Assembly: GCA_023436245.1 (NCBI GenBank)
Contig: JAEZJZ010000078.1
Coordinates: forward strand, 1-64,000
Source: Bacillota bacterium
GTDB lineage: Bacteria; Bacillota; UBA994; UBA5500
Direction of reading: 5' to 3'
Length of the DNA stretch: 64,000 nt
Of this stretch, positions 38,677 to 47,028 are shown piece after piece; position 1 is the first letter of the stretch, and every line of letters starts with the position of its first letter. Position numbers and translations under genes: made by a program. The notes below the pieces were generated by a model, which was not told the DNA's origin, did not search any database, and saw only the letters and a program-made list of their open reading frames with translations.

Positions 38677-40437
38677 TTGGATCTGATCACGTTGACTATT
38701 GATGGACAAATCGTCACCGTACCGAAGGGCACCACAGTGCTGGAGGCGGCCAAGCAGGTTGGAATCTCGGTCCCCACTCTCTGCCATATGAAGGGGATCA
38801 ATGAGATCGGCGCTTGCCGTATCTGCGTGGTGGAGGTGCAGGGTATGCGCGGCATGCAGCCTTCTTGCGTGTTGACAGCGGCAGAAGGAATGGTCGTCAA
38901 CACTAATTCCGCTGCAGCAATTCGAGCCCGCCGCACCAATCTGGAACTGATTCTTTCCACTCACCCCAAGGACTGCCTGATCTGTTCTCGGAACGGCAAT
39001 TGTGAACTACAGTCTCTGGCCGAGGGGATGGGTATTCGCAAAATCCGGTACGAGGGAGAGCGCAACGAGTATCCGCTGGATATCAGCACTCCTTCCATTG
39101 TGCGCGATCCCAACAAGTGCATTCTCTGCCGGCGCTGTGTTGCCGTCTGCCATCAGGTGCAGGGGGTTGGCGTCCTGGGCGCGATAGAACGCGGATTCGA
39201 CACCATCGTCAGTCCCGAAGTCGGCCAACAGCTGAACGATGTCGCCTGCGTGCTCTGCGGGCAGTGCGTGATGGTCTGTCCGACCGGCGCATTGACCGAG
39301 GTGGACAACGTAGACCGGGCATTGGCGGCCTTGGCTGACCCGAGCAAGCACGTGGTCGTGCAGACTGCCCCGGCAGTGCGCGTGGCCATTGGCGAGGAGT
39401 TCGGGCAGGCCCCGGGTACTGTGATGACTGGACAGATGGTGGCAGGCCTCAGGCGACTCGGTGTCAAACAAGTGTTTGACACCGACTTTGCCGCCGACCT
39501 GACCATCTGGGAGGAAGCGACTGAGCTGGTGCATCGCCTACAACACGGCGGTACTCTGCCGATGATTACCTCCTGCAGTCCAGGTTGGATCAAGTTCATC
39601 GAGCACTTCTATCCGGATCTCTTGGAGCACCTTTCCACCTGCAAGTCTCCGCAGCAGATGTTCGGCGCAGTCGCCAAGACCTATTACGCCCAGAAGATCG
39701 GCGTCAAGCCGGAAGACATGGTCGTGGTCTCGGTGATGCCCTGTACCGCCAAGAAGTTTGAGAGCCAGCGACCGGAAATGGCCGACAGCGGCGTAGCCGA
39801 CGTGGATATGGTGCTGACCACGCGCGAGTTGGCGCGGATGTTCAAGCAGGCTGGGATTGACCTCAATCAGCTGCCTGCGGAGCAGTTTGACGATCCGCTC
39901 GGGATCTCCACCGGTGCAGCTGTCATTTTCGGCGCTACCGGCGGCGTAATGGAAGCCGCCTTGCGCACGGCCTACGAGTGGCTGACTAAGACCAGTCTGC
40001 CGAAGATAGAGCTGACAGACGTACGGGGCCTCAAGGGCATCAAGGAAGCAGCGGTTGAACTGCCGGGAACGGGTATCACGCTGAAAGTAGCCGTGGCCCA
40101 TAGCCTGAGCAACGCACGCAAGCTACTGGAGGCGATTAAGGCAGGCGAGGCCGATTACCACTTCATCGAGGTGATGGCTTGCCCCGGAGGTTGCATCAGT
40201 GGCGGCGGCCAACCGCGACCAGCCGATGTGAACGACTTCGCTGAGCTCCGACAGCAGCGCATCAGCGGCATCTACAAGGCGGACGAGCAACTGTCGGTCC
40301 GCAAGAGTCATGAGAACCAGGCGGTGAAGGAGCTCTACGACACCTTCCTCGGGGAGATCGGAGGTCACAGGGCTCACCACCTGCTGCACACGGAATACCA
40401 CGCCCGCGGTAAGTACCCGCGGCAGATAAAGCAATAG
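38677..40437 (+). CDS. hydA: [FeFe]-hydrogenase catalytic subunit HydA, set 1
   Basis: 586 aa. Domains in order are an N-terminal [2Fe-2S] (CHMKGINEIGACRICVVE), a His-Cys3 cluster (HPKDCLICSRNGNCELQ), two [4Fe-4S] (CILCRRCVAVC and CVLCGQCVMVCP), then the H-cluster. The signatures are TSCSPGW, MPCTAKKFE and EVMACPGGCISGGGQ. A C-terminal small-subunit-like tail ends HHLLHTEYHARGKY. It reduces protons or oxidises H2 in the cytoplasm with HydB/HydC. TTG at 38677 is preferred: AGGAGG ends directly at an in-frame ATG (38668) but stands 9 nt from the TTG. Confidence 0.95.
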   Translation: MDLITLTIDGQIVTVPKGTTVLEAAKQVGISVPTLCHMKGINEIGACRICVVEVQGMRGMQPSCVLTAAEGMVVNTNSAAAIRARRTNLELILSTHPKDCLICSRNGNCELQSLAEGMGIRKIRYEGERNEYPLDISTPSIVRDPNKCILCRRCVAVCHQVQGVGVLGAIERGFDTIVSPEVGQQLNDVACVLCGQCVMVCPTGALTEVDNVDRALAALADPSKHVVVQTAPAVRVAIGEEFGQAPGTVMTGQMVAGLRRLGVKQVFDTDFAADLTIWEEATELVHRLQHGGTLPMITSCSPGWIKFIEHFYPDLLEHLSTCKSPQQMFGAVAKTYYAQKIGVKPEDMVVVSVMPCTAKKFESQRPEMADSGVADVDMVLTTRELARMFKQAGIDLNQLPAEQFDDPLGISTGAAVIFGATGGVMEAALRTAYEWLTKTSLPKIELTDVRGLKGIKEAAVELPGTGITLKVAVAHSLSNARKLLEAIKAGEADYHFIEVMACPGGCISGGGQPRPADVNDFAELRQQRISGIYKADEQLSVRKSHENQAVKELYDTFLGEIGGHRAHHLLHTEYHARGKYPRQIKQ

Positions 40438-40463
40438 AACGCCGACGGAGAGTTGGATGCATG

Positions 40464-40495
40464 GCCCAGGTGGTGCAATACCCCCCTGGGCTTTT
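40464..40495 (+). terminator. Terminator between hydrogenase sets 1 and 2
   Basis: A 7-bp stem (gcccagg / cctgggc) is followed by TTTT. No clear promoter was found between it and hydC2. Confidence 0.65.
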
Positions 40496-40539
40496 CGTCT
40501 TTCTGGGCATCAGAAACCAATTCTGGAGGTGACCGATTG

Positions 40540-41037
40540 ATGACAAATCACAGTCAACATCCCACGGCTACCGGGAAAACCCGGGAATCACAGGTAAAGG
40601 CGATTATCGAAGAGCACGCCGGTGACGCCAGCGCTCTGCTGCAGGTGCTGCATGCCATTCAGGACCTCGATGCACAGAACTGGTTAACTGAGCAGGAGTT
40701 GCTTTGGGTGGCGGAAGGACTGAATGTGCCGCCGAGCAAGGTCTATGGTGTGGCCACATTCTATTCCATGTACAGCGTCAGGGAGCGCGGCCGTCATCTC
40801 ATTCGCATCTGCGAGAATGCCCCTTGCCACGTGGTCGGCGCAAGTGACGTGATTTCTGCTCTCAGGCAGCAGTTGGGCATCGATATCGGCGGCACGACTG
40901 CTGACGGCTGTTTCACCCTTGAGTTGACCAGTTGCCTCGGCGTCTGTGGTGTGGCGCCGGCAATGATGATCGACCAGACGGTCTATGGCAACCTGACTCC
41001 AGAAAAACTGCCTGCAATCTTGGCAGAGTACAAATAG
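40540..41037 (+). CDS. hydC: HydC-like (NuoE) [2Fe-2S] subunit, set 2
   Basis: 165 aa paralogue of the set-1 subunit. Cluster motifs are CENAPCHVVGA and CLGVCGVAP, with VYGVATFYSMYSV in the helical part. The ATG start (40540) and a TTG one codon before both lie downstream of CTGGAGGTGA. It begins the compact hydC-hydB-hydA set 2. Confidence 0.92.
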   Translation: MTNHSQHPTATGKTRESQVKAIIEEHAGDASALLQVLHAIQDLDAQNWLTEQELLWVAEGLNVPPSKVYGVATFYSMYSVRERGRHLIRICENAPCHVVGASDVISALRQQLGIDIGGTTADGCFTLELTSCLGVCGVAPAMMIDQTVYGNLTPEKLPAILAEYK

Positions 41038-41047
41038 GGGGTGCAAC

Positions 41048-42670
41048 ATGCGCTTTTATCGTGCTCACGTTCTGGTCTGCGCTGGAACTAACTGTCACGT
41101 AAGGGGAGCCGCCTCCATCCGGCAGTTGCTGGTGGAGGAAATCTCCCGTCAGGGCTTGTCTGAAGAGATCCGGGTGGTTGAGACTGGTTGCTTCGGCTTG
41201 TGTGAACAGGGCCCGGTGGTCGTGGTCTACCCCGAAGGCGCATTTTACGCTCGCGTGCGGCCAGAGGACATCGGCCAGATCGTCTCCGAGCATTTGATGA
41301 AGGGACGCGTGGTAGAGTCCCTGCTCTATCGCGAGGGTGACGCTCCCAAGTCTGTCACGACCTATGATCAGAGCAACTTCTTTCGCAAGCAGAAGCGCGT
41401 TGTCCTGCGAAACTGCGGCCTGATTGATCCTGATTCCATTGAAGAGTACATTGCGCGCGGCGGGTATGAGGCTCTGGGCAAGGTGTTGACGGGGATGACT
41501 CCCGAGGACGTGGTGAACACCATGAAAGCTTCCGGGCTGCGTGGTCGCGGCGGCGCGGGCTTCCCGACTGGGCTGAAGTGGCAGTTCACAGCCCGGGCTG
41601 CGGGAGATCAGAAGTACATCATCTGCAACGCAGATGAAGGCGAACCAGGCACGTTCAAGGACCGGCTGATCCTGGAGGGAGATCCGCACAGCATCATCGA
41701 GGGCATGGCCATTGGCGGGTACGCCACTGGGGCTACTAAGGGTTACATCTACGTGCGTGGCGAGTACCAGTTGTCGATTGAGCGGCTGCAACGCGCTATT
41801 GAAAAGGGCCGGGAGTACGGACTGCTCGGTGACGATATCTTTGGCTCAGGCTTCTCCTTCGACTTGGAGATCGTCTCCGGCGCTGGCGCCTATGTTTGCG
41901 GTGAAGAGACCGCATTGATCGAGTCGATTGAGGGCAGTCGCGGCGAGCCTCGGTTTAAACCGCCCTATCCGGCCAACTATGGGCTCTTCGGCAAGCCGAC
42001 CACAGTCAACAATGTGGAAACCTTTGCTAACGTTGCACCGATCATGCAGAATGGCGCAGACTGGTTTACGGCTATCGGTACTCCCAAGTCGCCGGGCACC
42101 AAGGTCTATACGCTCACCGGCAACGTGATTAACACCGGACTGATTGAAGTTCCCATGGGCATTACCCTGCGCGAAGTGATCTTTGAGGTGGGCGGCGGCA
42201 TCCCAGGTGGGCGTGAGTTCAAGATGGCCCAGACCGGAGGCACTTCCGGCGGTTGCCTGGCGGCTGAGCATCTGGATCTGGCCATGGATTACGACAACCT
42301 GGTGGAGCATGGTACGGCCCTCGGCTCGGGCGCGCTACTGATCATGGATGATAGCCACTGCATCGTGGACATCGCCAAGAACTTCCTCTCCTTCTTCAAA
42401 CATGAGTCCTGCGGTCAGTGCACTCCCTGCCGCGAGGGCACCACGCAGCTCTATCGCCTTGTGGACAAGATTTCCCGGGGTGAGGCAGTCGAGAGCGACC
42501 TTGACTTGATCAACCGGCTATCCCGGACAATGAGTGATGCCTCTCTCTGTGCGCTCGGCCAGACAGCTCCGGTGCCGCTGCAGAGCACCATGCGTTATTT
42601 TGCTGAGGAGTACAGCGAACACCTCCAGGGCAAATGCAGAGCCGGCATCTGCAAGATGACCAACAATTGA
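41048..42670 (+). CDS. hydB: HydB-like (NuoF) flavoprotein subunit, set 2
   Basis: 540 aa. It shares the set-1 layout: [2Fe-2S] motifs CAGTNCHVRGA and GCFGLCEQGP, the flavin site LRGRGGAGFPTGLKW with CNADEGEPGTFKDR, and ESCGQCTPCREGTTQL. The chain then ends with CRAGICKMTNN and lacks the two extra C-terminal [4Fe-4S] motifs of the set-1 protein. It would therefore offer a different electron path. It starts 10 bp after hydC2. Confidence 0.93.
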   Translation: MRFYRAHVLVCAGTNCHVRGAASIRQLLVEEISRQGLSEEIRVVETGCFGLCEQGPVVVVYPEGAFYARVRPEDIGQIVSEHLMKGRVVESLLYREGDAPKSVTTYDQSNFFRKQKRVVLRNCGLIDPDSIEEYIARGGYEALGKVLTGMTPEDVVNTMKASGLRGRGGAGFPTGLKWQFTARAAGDQKYIICNADEGEPGTFKDRLILEGDPHSIIEGMAIGGYATGATKGYIYVRGEYQLSIERLQRAIEKGREYGLLGDDIFGSGFSFDLEIVSGAGAYVCGEETALIESIEGSRGEPRFKPPYPANYGLFGKPTTVNNVETFANVAPIMQNGADWFTAIGTPKSPGTKVYTLTGNVINTGLIEVPMGITLREVIFEVGGGIPGGREFKMAQTGGTSGGCLAAEHLDLAMDYDNLVEHGTALGSGALLIMDDSHCIVDIAKNFLSFFKHESCGQCTPCREGTTQLYRLVDKISRGEAVESDLDLINRLSRTMSDASLCALGQTAPVPLQSTMRYFAEEYSEHLQGKCRAGICKMTNN

Positions 42671-42683
42671 GGGGGGCGAGTTC

Positions 42684-44408
42684 ATGGAAATGATTAAGCT
42701 AACCGTTGACGGAAGAGAAGTGGAGGTTCAGCCCGGTTCCACCGTCCTGCAAGCAGCTCAGGCTGCGGGGGTGAAGATACCTACCCTATGTCACCATGCT
42801 GATCAGCAGCCCAAGGCCGCCTGCCGACTATGCGTGGTGGAAGTCCAGGGGCAGCGCTTCTTGCAGACAGCCTGTTCCTTCCCAGCAGCTCCGGGAATGG
42901 TGGTTGTCACTAACTCGCCGCGCGTCCGTTCCGCGCGCAAGACCATTTTGGAACTGATGCTAGCACATCACCCGCAGGACTGCCTGAGCTGTGCTCGCAA
43001 TCTCAACTGCGAGCTGCAGACTTTAGCGGCTGACTACGGTATCCGCGAGATCCCGTTTGGTGTCACTCCGCGAAATCTGCCGCTTGATCAGTCCAATCCA
43101 GCGATTGTGCGCGATCCCAACAAATGCATCAACTGCGGTCGGTGCGTCGAGGTATGTTCCTCAGTGCAGCATGCTGCAGTTCTCTCTTCCATTGGGCGAG
43201 GCTACGACACCGTGGTGATGCCGTTCGGCAAGAAACCGCTGTCTGATGTGGCTTGCACATTCTGCGGCCAGTGCATCCAGGCATGTCCGGTAGGAGCGAT
43301 CACGGAGAGAGATGATACCGAGCGCGTTTTGCAGGCGCTGCAGGATCCCGATATGCATGTGGTCGTACAGACAGCTCCGGCCGTGCGCGTGGCCCTGGGA
43401 GAGACAATGGGCATGAAGCCGGGAGCCGTGGTGACTGGTCAGATGGTTGCTGCTTTACGTCGTTTGGGGTTTGACCGGGTTTTCGATACGGATTTCACTG
43501 CCGATTTGACCATCATGGAGGAAGGCAGCGAACTCTTGGAGCGTCTGACCCACGGCGGCGTGCTGCCGATGATCACCTCCTGCAGCCCAGGATGGATCAA
43601 GTTCATCGAACACTTCCATCCAGACTTGCTTCCGCACCTCTCCACCTGCAAGTCTCCGCAGCAGATGTTTGGCGCGCTGGCCAAAACCTATTATGCCGAG
43701 ACATCTGGTGTTCCGGCAGAACGCATTTTCTCAGTCTCAGTGATGCCGTGCACCGCCAAGAAGTATGAGGCGACCAGGCCGGAGATGCGGTCGAGCGGGT
43801 ATCAAGACGTGGATGTCGTGCTGACTACGCGTGAGCTGGGTCGCATGCTCAAGCAGGCTGGCATCAACTTCGACGCTTTGCCTGAAGAGGAGTATGACGC
43901 TCCGTTAGGCCTTTCCACCGGAGCGGCCGTTATCTTTGGCGCCACTGGCGGCGTGATGGAGGCTGCCCTGCGCACGGTCTATGAGGTTGCTACCGGCACC
44001 ACTCTGGCTGACATCGAGCTGACGATGGTGCGTGGCATGGAGGGTGTGCGCGAAGCAGCAGTTGACTTGGCCGGCACGACGGTGAAGGTGGCCGTCGCCC
44101 ACGGTCTGGAGAATGCCAATCAGCTGCTCACCAAGATCAAAGCGGGAGAGGCGGATTATCACTTTATTGAGGTGATGTGCTGCCCTGGAGGGTGCATCGG
44201 AGGAGGAGGCCAACCGATTCCGACCACCAATGCTGTTCGCAAGGAGAGGGCTGCTGCGATCTACCAGGCCGATCGCGATCTGCCGTTGCGCAAGTCGCAC
44301 GAAAACCCAGCCATCAAACAGATCTACGCTGAGTGGCTGGAGCGTCCCTTGGGTGAGAAATCTCACCATTTGCTGCACACGCACTACACAGCGCGTTCGC
44401 GCTACTAG
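42684..44408 (+). CDS. hydA: [FeFe]-hydrogenase catalytic subunit HydA, set 2
   Basis: 574 aa paralogue of the set-1 enzyme with the same domains: [2Fe-2S] CHHADQQPKAACRLCVVE, His-Cys3 HPQDCLSCARNLNCELQ, [4Fe-4S] CINCGRCVEVC and CTFCGQCIQACP. The H-cluster signatures are TSCSPGW, MPCTAKKYE and EVMCCPGGCIGGGGQP. It differs from set 1 in the last signature (MCC/GG instead of MAC/SG). It starts at ATG after GAGGGGGG and ends the second hydrogenase operon. Confidence 0.95.
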   Translation: MEMIKLTVDGREVEVQPGSTVLQAAQAAGVKIPTLCHHADQQPKAACRLCVVEVQGQRFLQTACSFPAAPGMVVVTNSPRVRSARKTILELMLAHHPQDCLSCARNLNCELQTLAADYGIREIPFGVTPRNLPLDQSNPAIVRDPNKCINCGRCVEVCSSVQHAAVLSSIGRGYDTVVMPFGKKPLSDVACTFCGQCIQACPVGAITERDDTERVLQALQDPDMHVVVQTAPAVRVALGETMGMKPGAVVTGQMVAALRRLGFDRVFDTDFTADLTIMEEGSELLERLTHGGVLPMITSCSPGWIKFIEHFHPDLLPHLSTCKSPQQMFGALAKTYYAETSGVPAERIFSVSVMPCTAKKYEATRPEMRSSGYQDVDVVLTTRELGRMLKQAGINFDALPEEEYDAPLGLSTGAAVIFGATGGVMEAALRTVYEVATGTTLADIELTMVRGMEGVREAAVDLAGTTVKVAVAHGLENANQLLTKIKAGEADYHFIEVMCCPGGCIGGGGQPIPTTNAVRKERAAAIYQADRDLPLRKSHENPAIKQIYAEWLERPLGEKSHHLLHTHYTARSRY

Positions 44409-44419
44409 AACAACCGGCA

Positions 44420-44450
44420 AGGGCGCAGGGCAAGGCCTGCGCCCTTTATT
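44420..44450 (+). terminator. Terminator of hydrogenase set 2
   Basis: A 10-bp stem (agggcgcagg / cctgcgccct) followed by TTTATTT. Confidence 0.85.
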
Positions 44451-44519
44451 TGGCATGCTGCCTGGCGCCCGCACCAAATGCCTGTGCAAAACGGTAAGGT
44501 ATCGCCATGCCTTTGCTAC

Positions 44520-44548
44520 TTGTCGTCATTTCGTAAACAAGCTACAAT
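44520..44548 (+). promoter_or_regulatory. Promoter of the rnf operon
   Basis: TTGTCG (44520-44525), a 17-bp spacer and TACAAT (44543-44548), about 125 nt before rnfC. Confidence 0.6.
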
Positions 44549-44595
44549 AGCTTTAGCCATTGTTCCTCATATATTAGTTGGCTGTAGTTGTGATT

Positions 44596-44617
44596 AGGCG
44601 GGCAGAGCCCGCCTTTT
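44596..44617 (+). terminator. Terminator hairpin in the rnfC leader
   Basis: aggcggg / cccgcct with a CAGAG loop and TTTT tail lies about 40 nt after the predicted transcription start and 56 nt before rnfC. It follows a separate terminator for hydA2, so it may act as an attenuator. Confidence 0.6.
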
Positions 44618-44672
44618 GGGCTACGCGATCCATGTTAAATTTGTCACAATTCTGCGCAGAGAGGTGAGAGGT

Positions 44673-46001
44673 TTGGCGAAGGAAAGGACCCGGACGTTCG
44701 CAGGCGGAATACACCCCGCTTATCACAAGGATCGAACTGCTGGACAGCCGATCGAACTGGCGACCGTACCGGACTTGTTGGTCTTCCCGTTGAGCCAGCA
44801 CATTGGTGCACCCTGTCAACCGCTGGTAGGGGTAGGCGACCGGGTGCTGATGGGACAGAAGATTGGTGAATCTGATCAGCCGATCAGTGCGCCGGTACAC
44901 GCTTCTGTTTCGGGTAAGGTAGTTGCTGTCGAGAACAGGCCGAATCCCTGCGGGCAACCTGTGCTCTCAGTAGTTGTTGAGAACGACCGTAAGGATGAGA
45001 GGATTGCGCCATTTGCCAAGCCAAGGCCTTGGAGCGAGCTGACTTCCGATGAGATTATTGGAATCGTGCGCGAAGCTGGCATTGTCGGCCTAGGTGGGGC
45101 AGCGTTCCCGACGCACTACAAGTTGTCCGCTGCTCGCAATTCAACGTTGGAGGCTGTCTTGCTGAACGGGGCCGAATGCGAACCGTACCTCACCTGCGAT
45201 CATCGGGTGATGTTGGAGCAGGCTGCGGATGTAGTAGAAGGCTTGCGGATCATTCTGAAGGCCGTCGGCGTTGTCCGCGGTTACATCGGCGTGGAAGAGA
45301 ATAAGCCGGACGCGATCGCTGCCTTGGAGCAAGCGATTGCCGACGACTCTAACATTCAGGTGGTGCCGCTCGCGGTCAAGTATCCGCAGGGCCAGGAGAT
45401 GATGCTGGTTAAGGCTATCCTCGGCCGGGAGATTCCCCCGGGCAAGCTGCCTTGTAATGTTGGCGCCATGGTCAGCAACGTGGGAACCGCCGCCGCCATC
45501 AGCGCAGCCGTGCGCAGTTGTCGGCCATTGACCGAGAGGGTTGTCACAGTTACCGGCTCGCTGGTCAAGCAGCCGAAGAACCTGTTGACCCGAATTGGCA
45601 CCCCCTTCCAGTTGTTGCTGGACCAGTGTGGGTTGACGGAGCAACCGGCCAAAGTGATTCAAGGTGGACCGATGATGGGCATCACCCAGAGCACTACTGA
45701 TGTACCTGTGGTCAAGGGTGTGGCTGGCGTTCTGGTGCTGTCTGAGGCAGAGACAACCCCGCTCTTGCCGAGCCCCTGCATCCGCTGTGCTCGTTGTATT
45801 GATGTCTGTCCGTTGCGCTTGCAGCCGGTCTTTCTGGCGCAGTTCGCTGAGCGCGGCATGATGGATCGCGCAGAAGCGCTGAATGTGATGGATTGTCGTG
45901 AGTGTGGCTCATGCTCCTTCATCTGCCCATCCAGACGTCCGCTACTGCAAAACATTCGCCTGGCCAAGAACGAGATTGCGGCCAGACGCAAGAAAGGTTA
46001 G
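44673..46001 (+). CDS. rnfC: Rnf complex subunit RnfC
   Basis: 442 aa peripheral subunit that holds FMN/NADH-binding and two [4Fe-4S] clusters. Motifs are FAGGIHPAYHKD at the N-terminus, GIVGLGGAAFPTHYKL and NGAECEPYLTCDHRVM. The C-terminal clusters are CIRCARCIDVCP and CRECGSCSFICP. It is the NAD(H)-side module of the ion-pumping ferredoxin:NAD oxidoreductase. TTG at 44673 follows GAGGTGAGAGG. It heads rnfCDEAB. Confidence 0.95.
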   Translation: MAKERTRTFAGGIHPAYHKDRTAGQPIELATVPDLLVFPLSQHIGAPCQPLVGVGDRVLMGQKIGESDQPISAPVHASVSGKVVAVENRPNPCGQPVLSVVVENDRKDERIAPFAKPRPWSELTSDEIIGIVREAGIVGLGGAAFPTHYKLSAARNSTLEAVLLNGAECEPYLTCDHRVMLEQAADVVEGLRIILKAVGVVRGYIGVEENKPDAIAALEQAIADDSNIQVVPLAVKYPQGQEMMLVKAILGREIPPGKLPCNVGAMVSNVGTAAAISAAVRSCRPLTERVVTVTGSLVKQPKNLLTRIGTPFQLLLDQCGLTEQPAKVIQGGPMMGITQSTTDVPVVKGVAGVLVLSEAETTPLLPSPCIRCARCIDVCPLRLQPVFLAQFAERGMMDRAEALNVMDCRECGSCSFICPSRRPLLQNIRLAKNEIAARRKKG

Positions 46002-46012
46002 GGGGAAGAGAG

Positions 46013-46951
46013 ATGGAACAGAAACAACTCTTGATGACCTCGTCCCCACACCAACACTCTCGGGTAGATACGCGGCGGATCATGCTGGAGGTCCTGATGG
46101 CATTGGCTCCGGCCGCCACGTTGGCCGTCTTCTTCTTCGGCCTGAAGGCGCTGCTCTTGATGGTGGTATCCGTTGGCGTCGCCGTGGGGACTGAGGCCTT
46201 GATTCAAAAGTTGACCGGACAGAAGATCATGATCAGAGATCTGAGCGCCGTCGTCACTGGTCTGCTCTTGGCCTTCAATGTGCCAGCAGGGCTACCTCTT
46301 TGGATTATCGCCATCGGCGCTTTTCTAGCCATCGCTCTTGGCAAGCAGATTTTTGGCGGGCTGGGGCATAACCCGTTTAATCCGGCCCTGATTTCGCGGG
46401 CGATCCTGCTCGCGTCCTGGCCTGCCCACATGACCAGTTGGGTTGCACCGTTCACCATGGTCACCGCCGCCACGCCGCTGGCGCTGATGAAGATGGACGG
46501 CACCAAGACGGCACTGAGTAGTCTGCTGCTTGGACCAGTTGGCGGCAGCCTAGGGGAGACCTCCGCCTTGGCCCTAGTCGCCGGCGGTGTCTATCTGCTT
46601 TGGCGCGGGATCATCGATTGGCGCATTCCCGCTGGGTTTCTCGGCACCGTGGCCGCTTTCACTTGGATCGCTGGTGGTGAAGGCCTCTTCGGCGGAGACC
46701 CGATCTTCCACCTCCTGGCGGGAGGCCTGATGCTAGGCGCATTCTTCATGGCCACTGACATGGTTACTTCGCCGGTGACTAAGACCGGTCGCCTGGTGAT
46801 GGGTATCGGCTGCGGTCTGATTACCAGCATAATTCGCCTTTGGGGCGGCTACCCGGAGGGCGTTTCCTACTCCATTCTAGTGATGAACGCACTTACTCCC
46901 CTGATCGATCGCTATACACAGCCGCGTAGATTTGGCGGTGTTGCTAAATGA
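46013..46951 (+). CDS. rnfD: Rnf complex subunit RnfD
   Basis: 312 aa membrane protein with about nine hydrophobic segments. GGLGHNPFNPALISRA is the family signature. TAATPLALMK contains the Thr expected to carry covalent FMN. The ATG start follows AGGGGGAAG, 11 bp after rnfC. Its stop codon overlaps an ATG (46948) exactly where rnfG normally starts, but no rnfG follows. Confidence 0.95.
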   Translation: MEQKQLLMTSSPHQHSRVDTRRIMLEVLMALAPAATLAVFFFGLKALLLMVVSVGVAVGTEALIQKLTGQKIMIRDLSAVVTGLLLAFNVPAGLPLWIIAIGAFLAIALGKQIFGGLGHNPFNPALISRAILLASWPAHMTSWVAPFTMVTAATPLALMKMDGTKTALSSLLLGPVGGSLGETSALALVAGGVYLLWRGIIDWRIPAGFLGTVAAFTWIAGGEGLFGGDPIFHLLAGGLMLGAFFMATDMVTSPVTKTGRLVMGIGCGLITSIIRLWGGYPEGVSYSILVMNALTPLIDRYTQPRRFGGVAK

Positions 46952-47028
46952 AAATAAATTGTCTGAAGCTCAGTATCAAGGTGACCCGTATAAACCACCA
47001 AGGAGGTGCCGGCGATGAGCTTTTCTAA
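46948..47028 (+). pseudogene. Possible rnfG remnant
   Basis: A 26-codon open frame starts at an ATG that overlaps the rnfD stop and begins MKINCLKLSIKV, which looks like the first residues of RnfG proteins. It runs out of frame into rnfE. All of the periplasmic FMN domain is absent. It may be the 5' scar of a deleted rnfG, or mere spacer. Confidence 0.4.
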
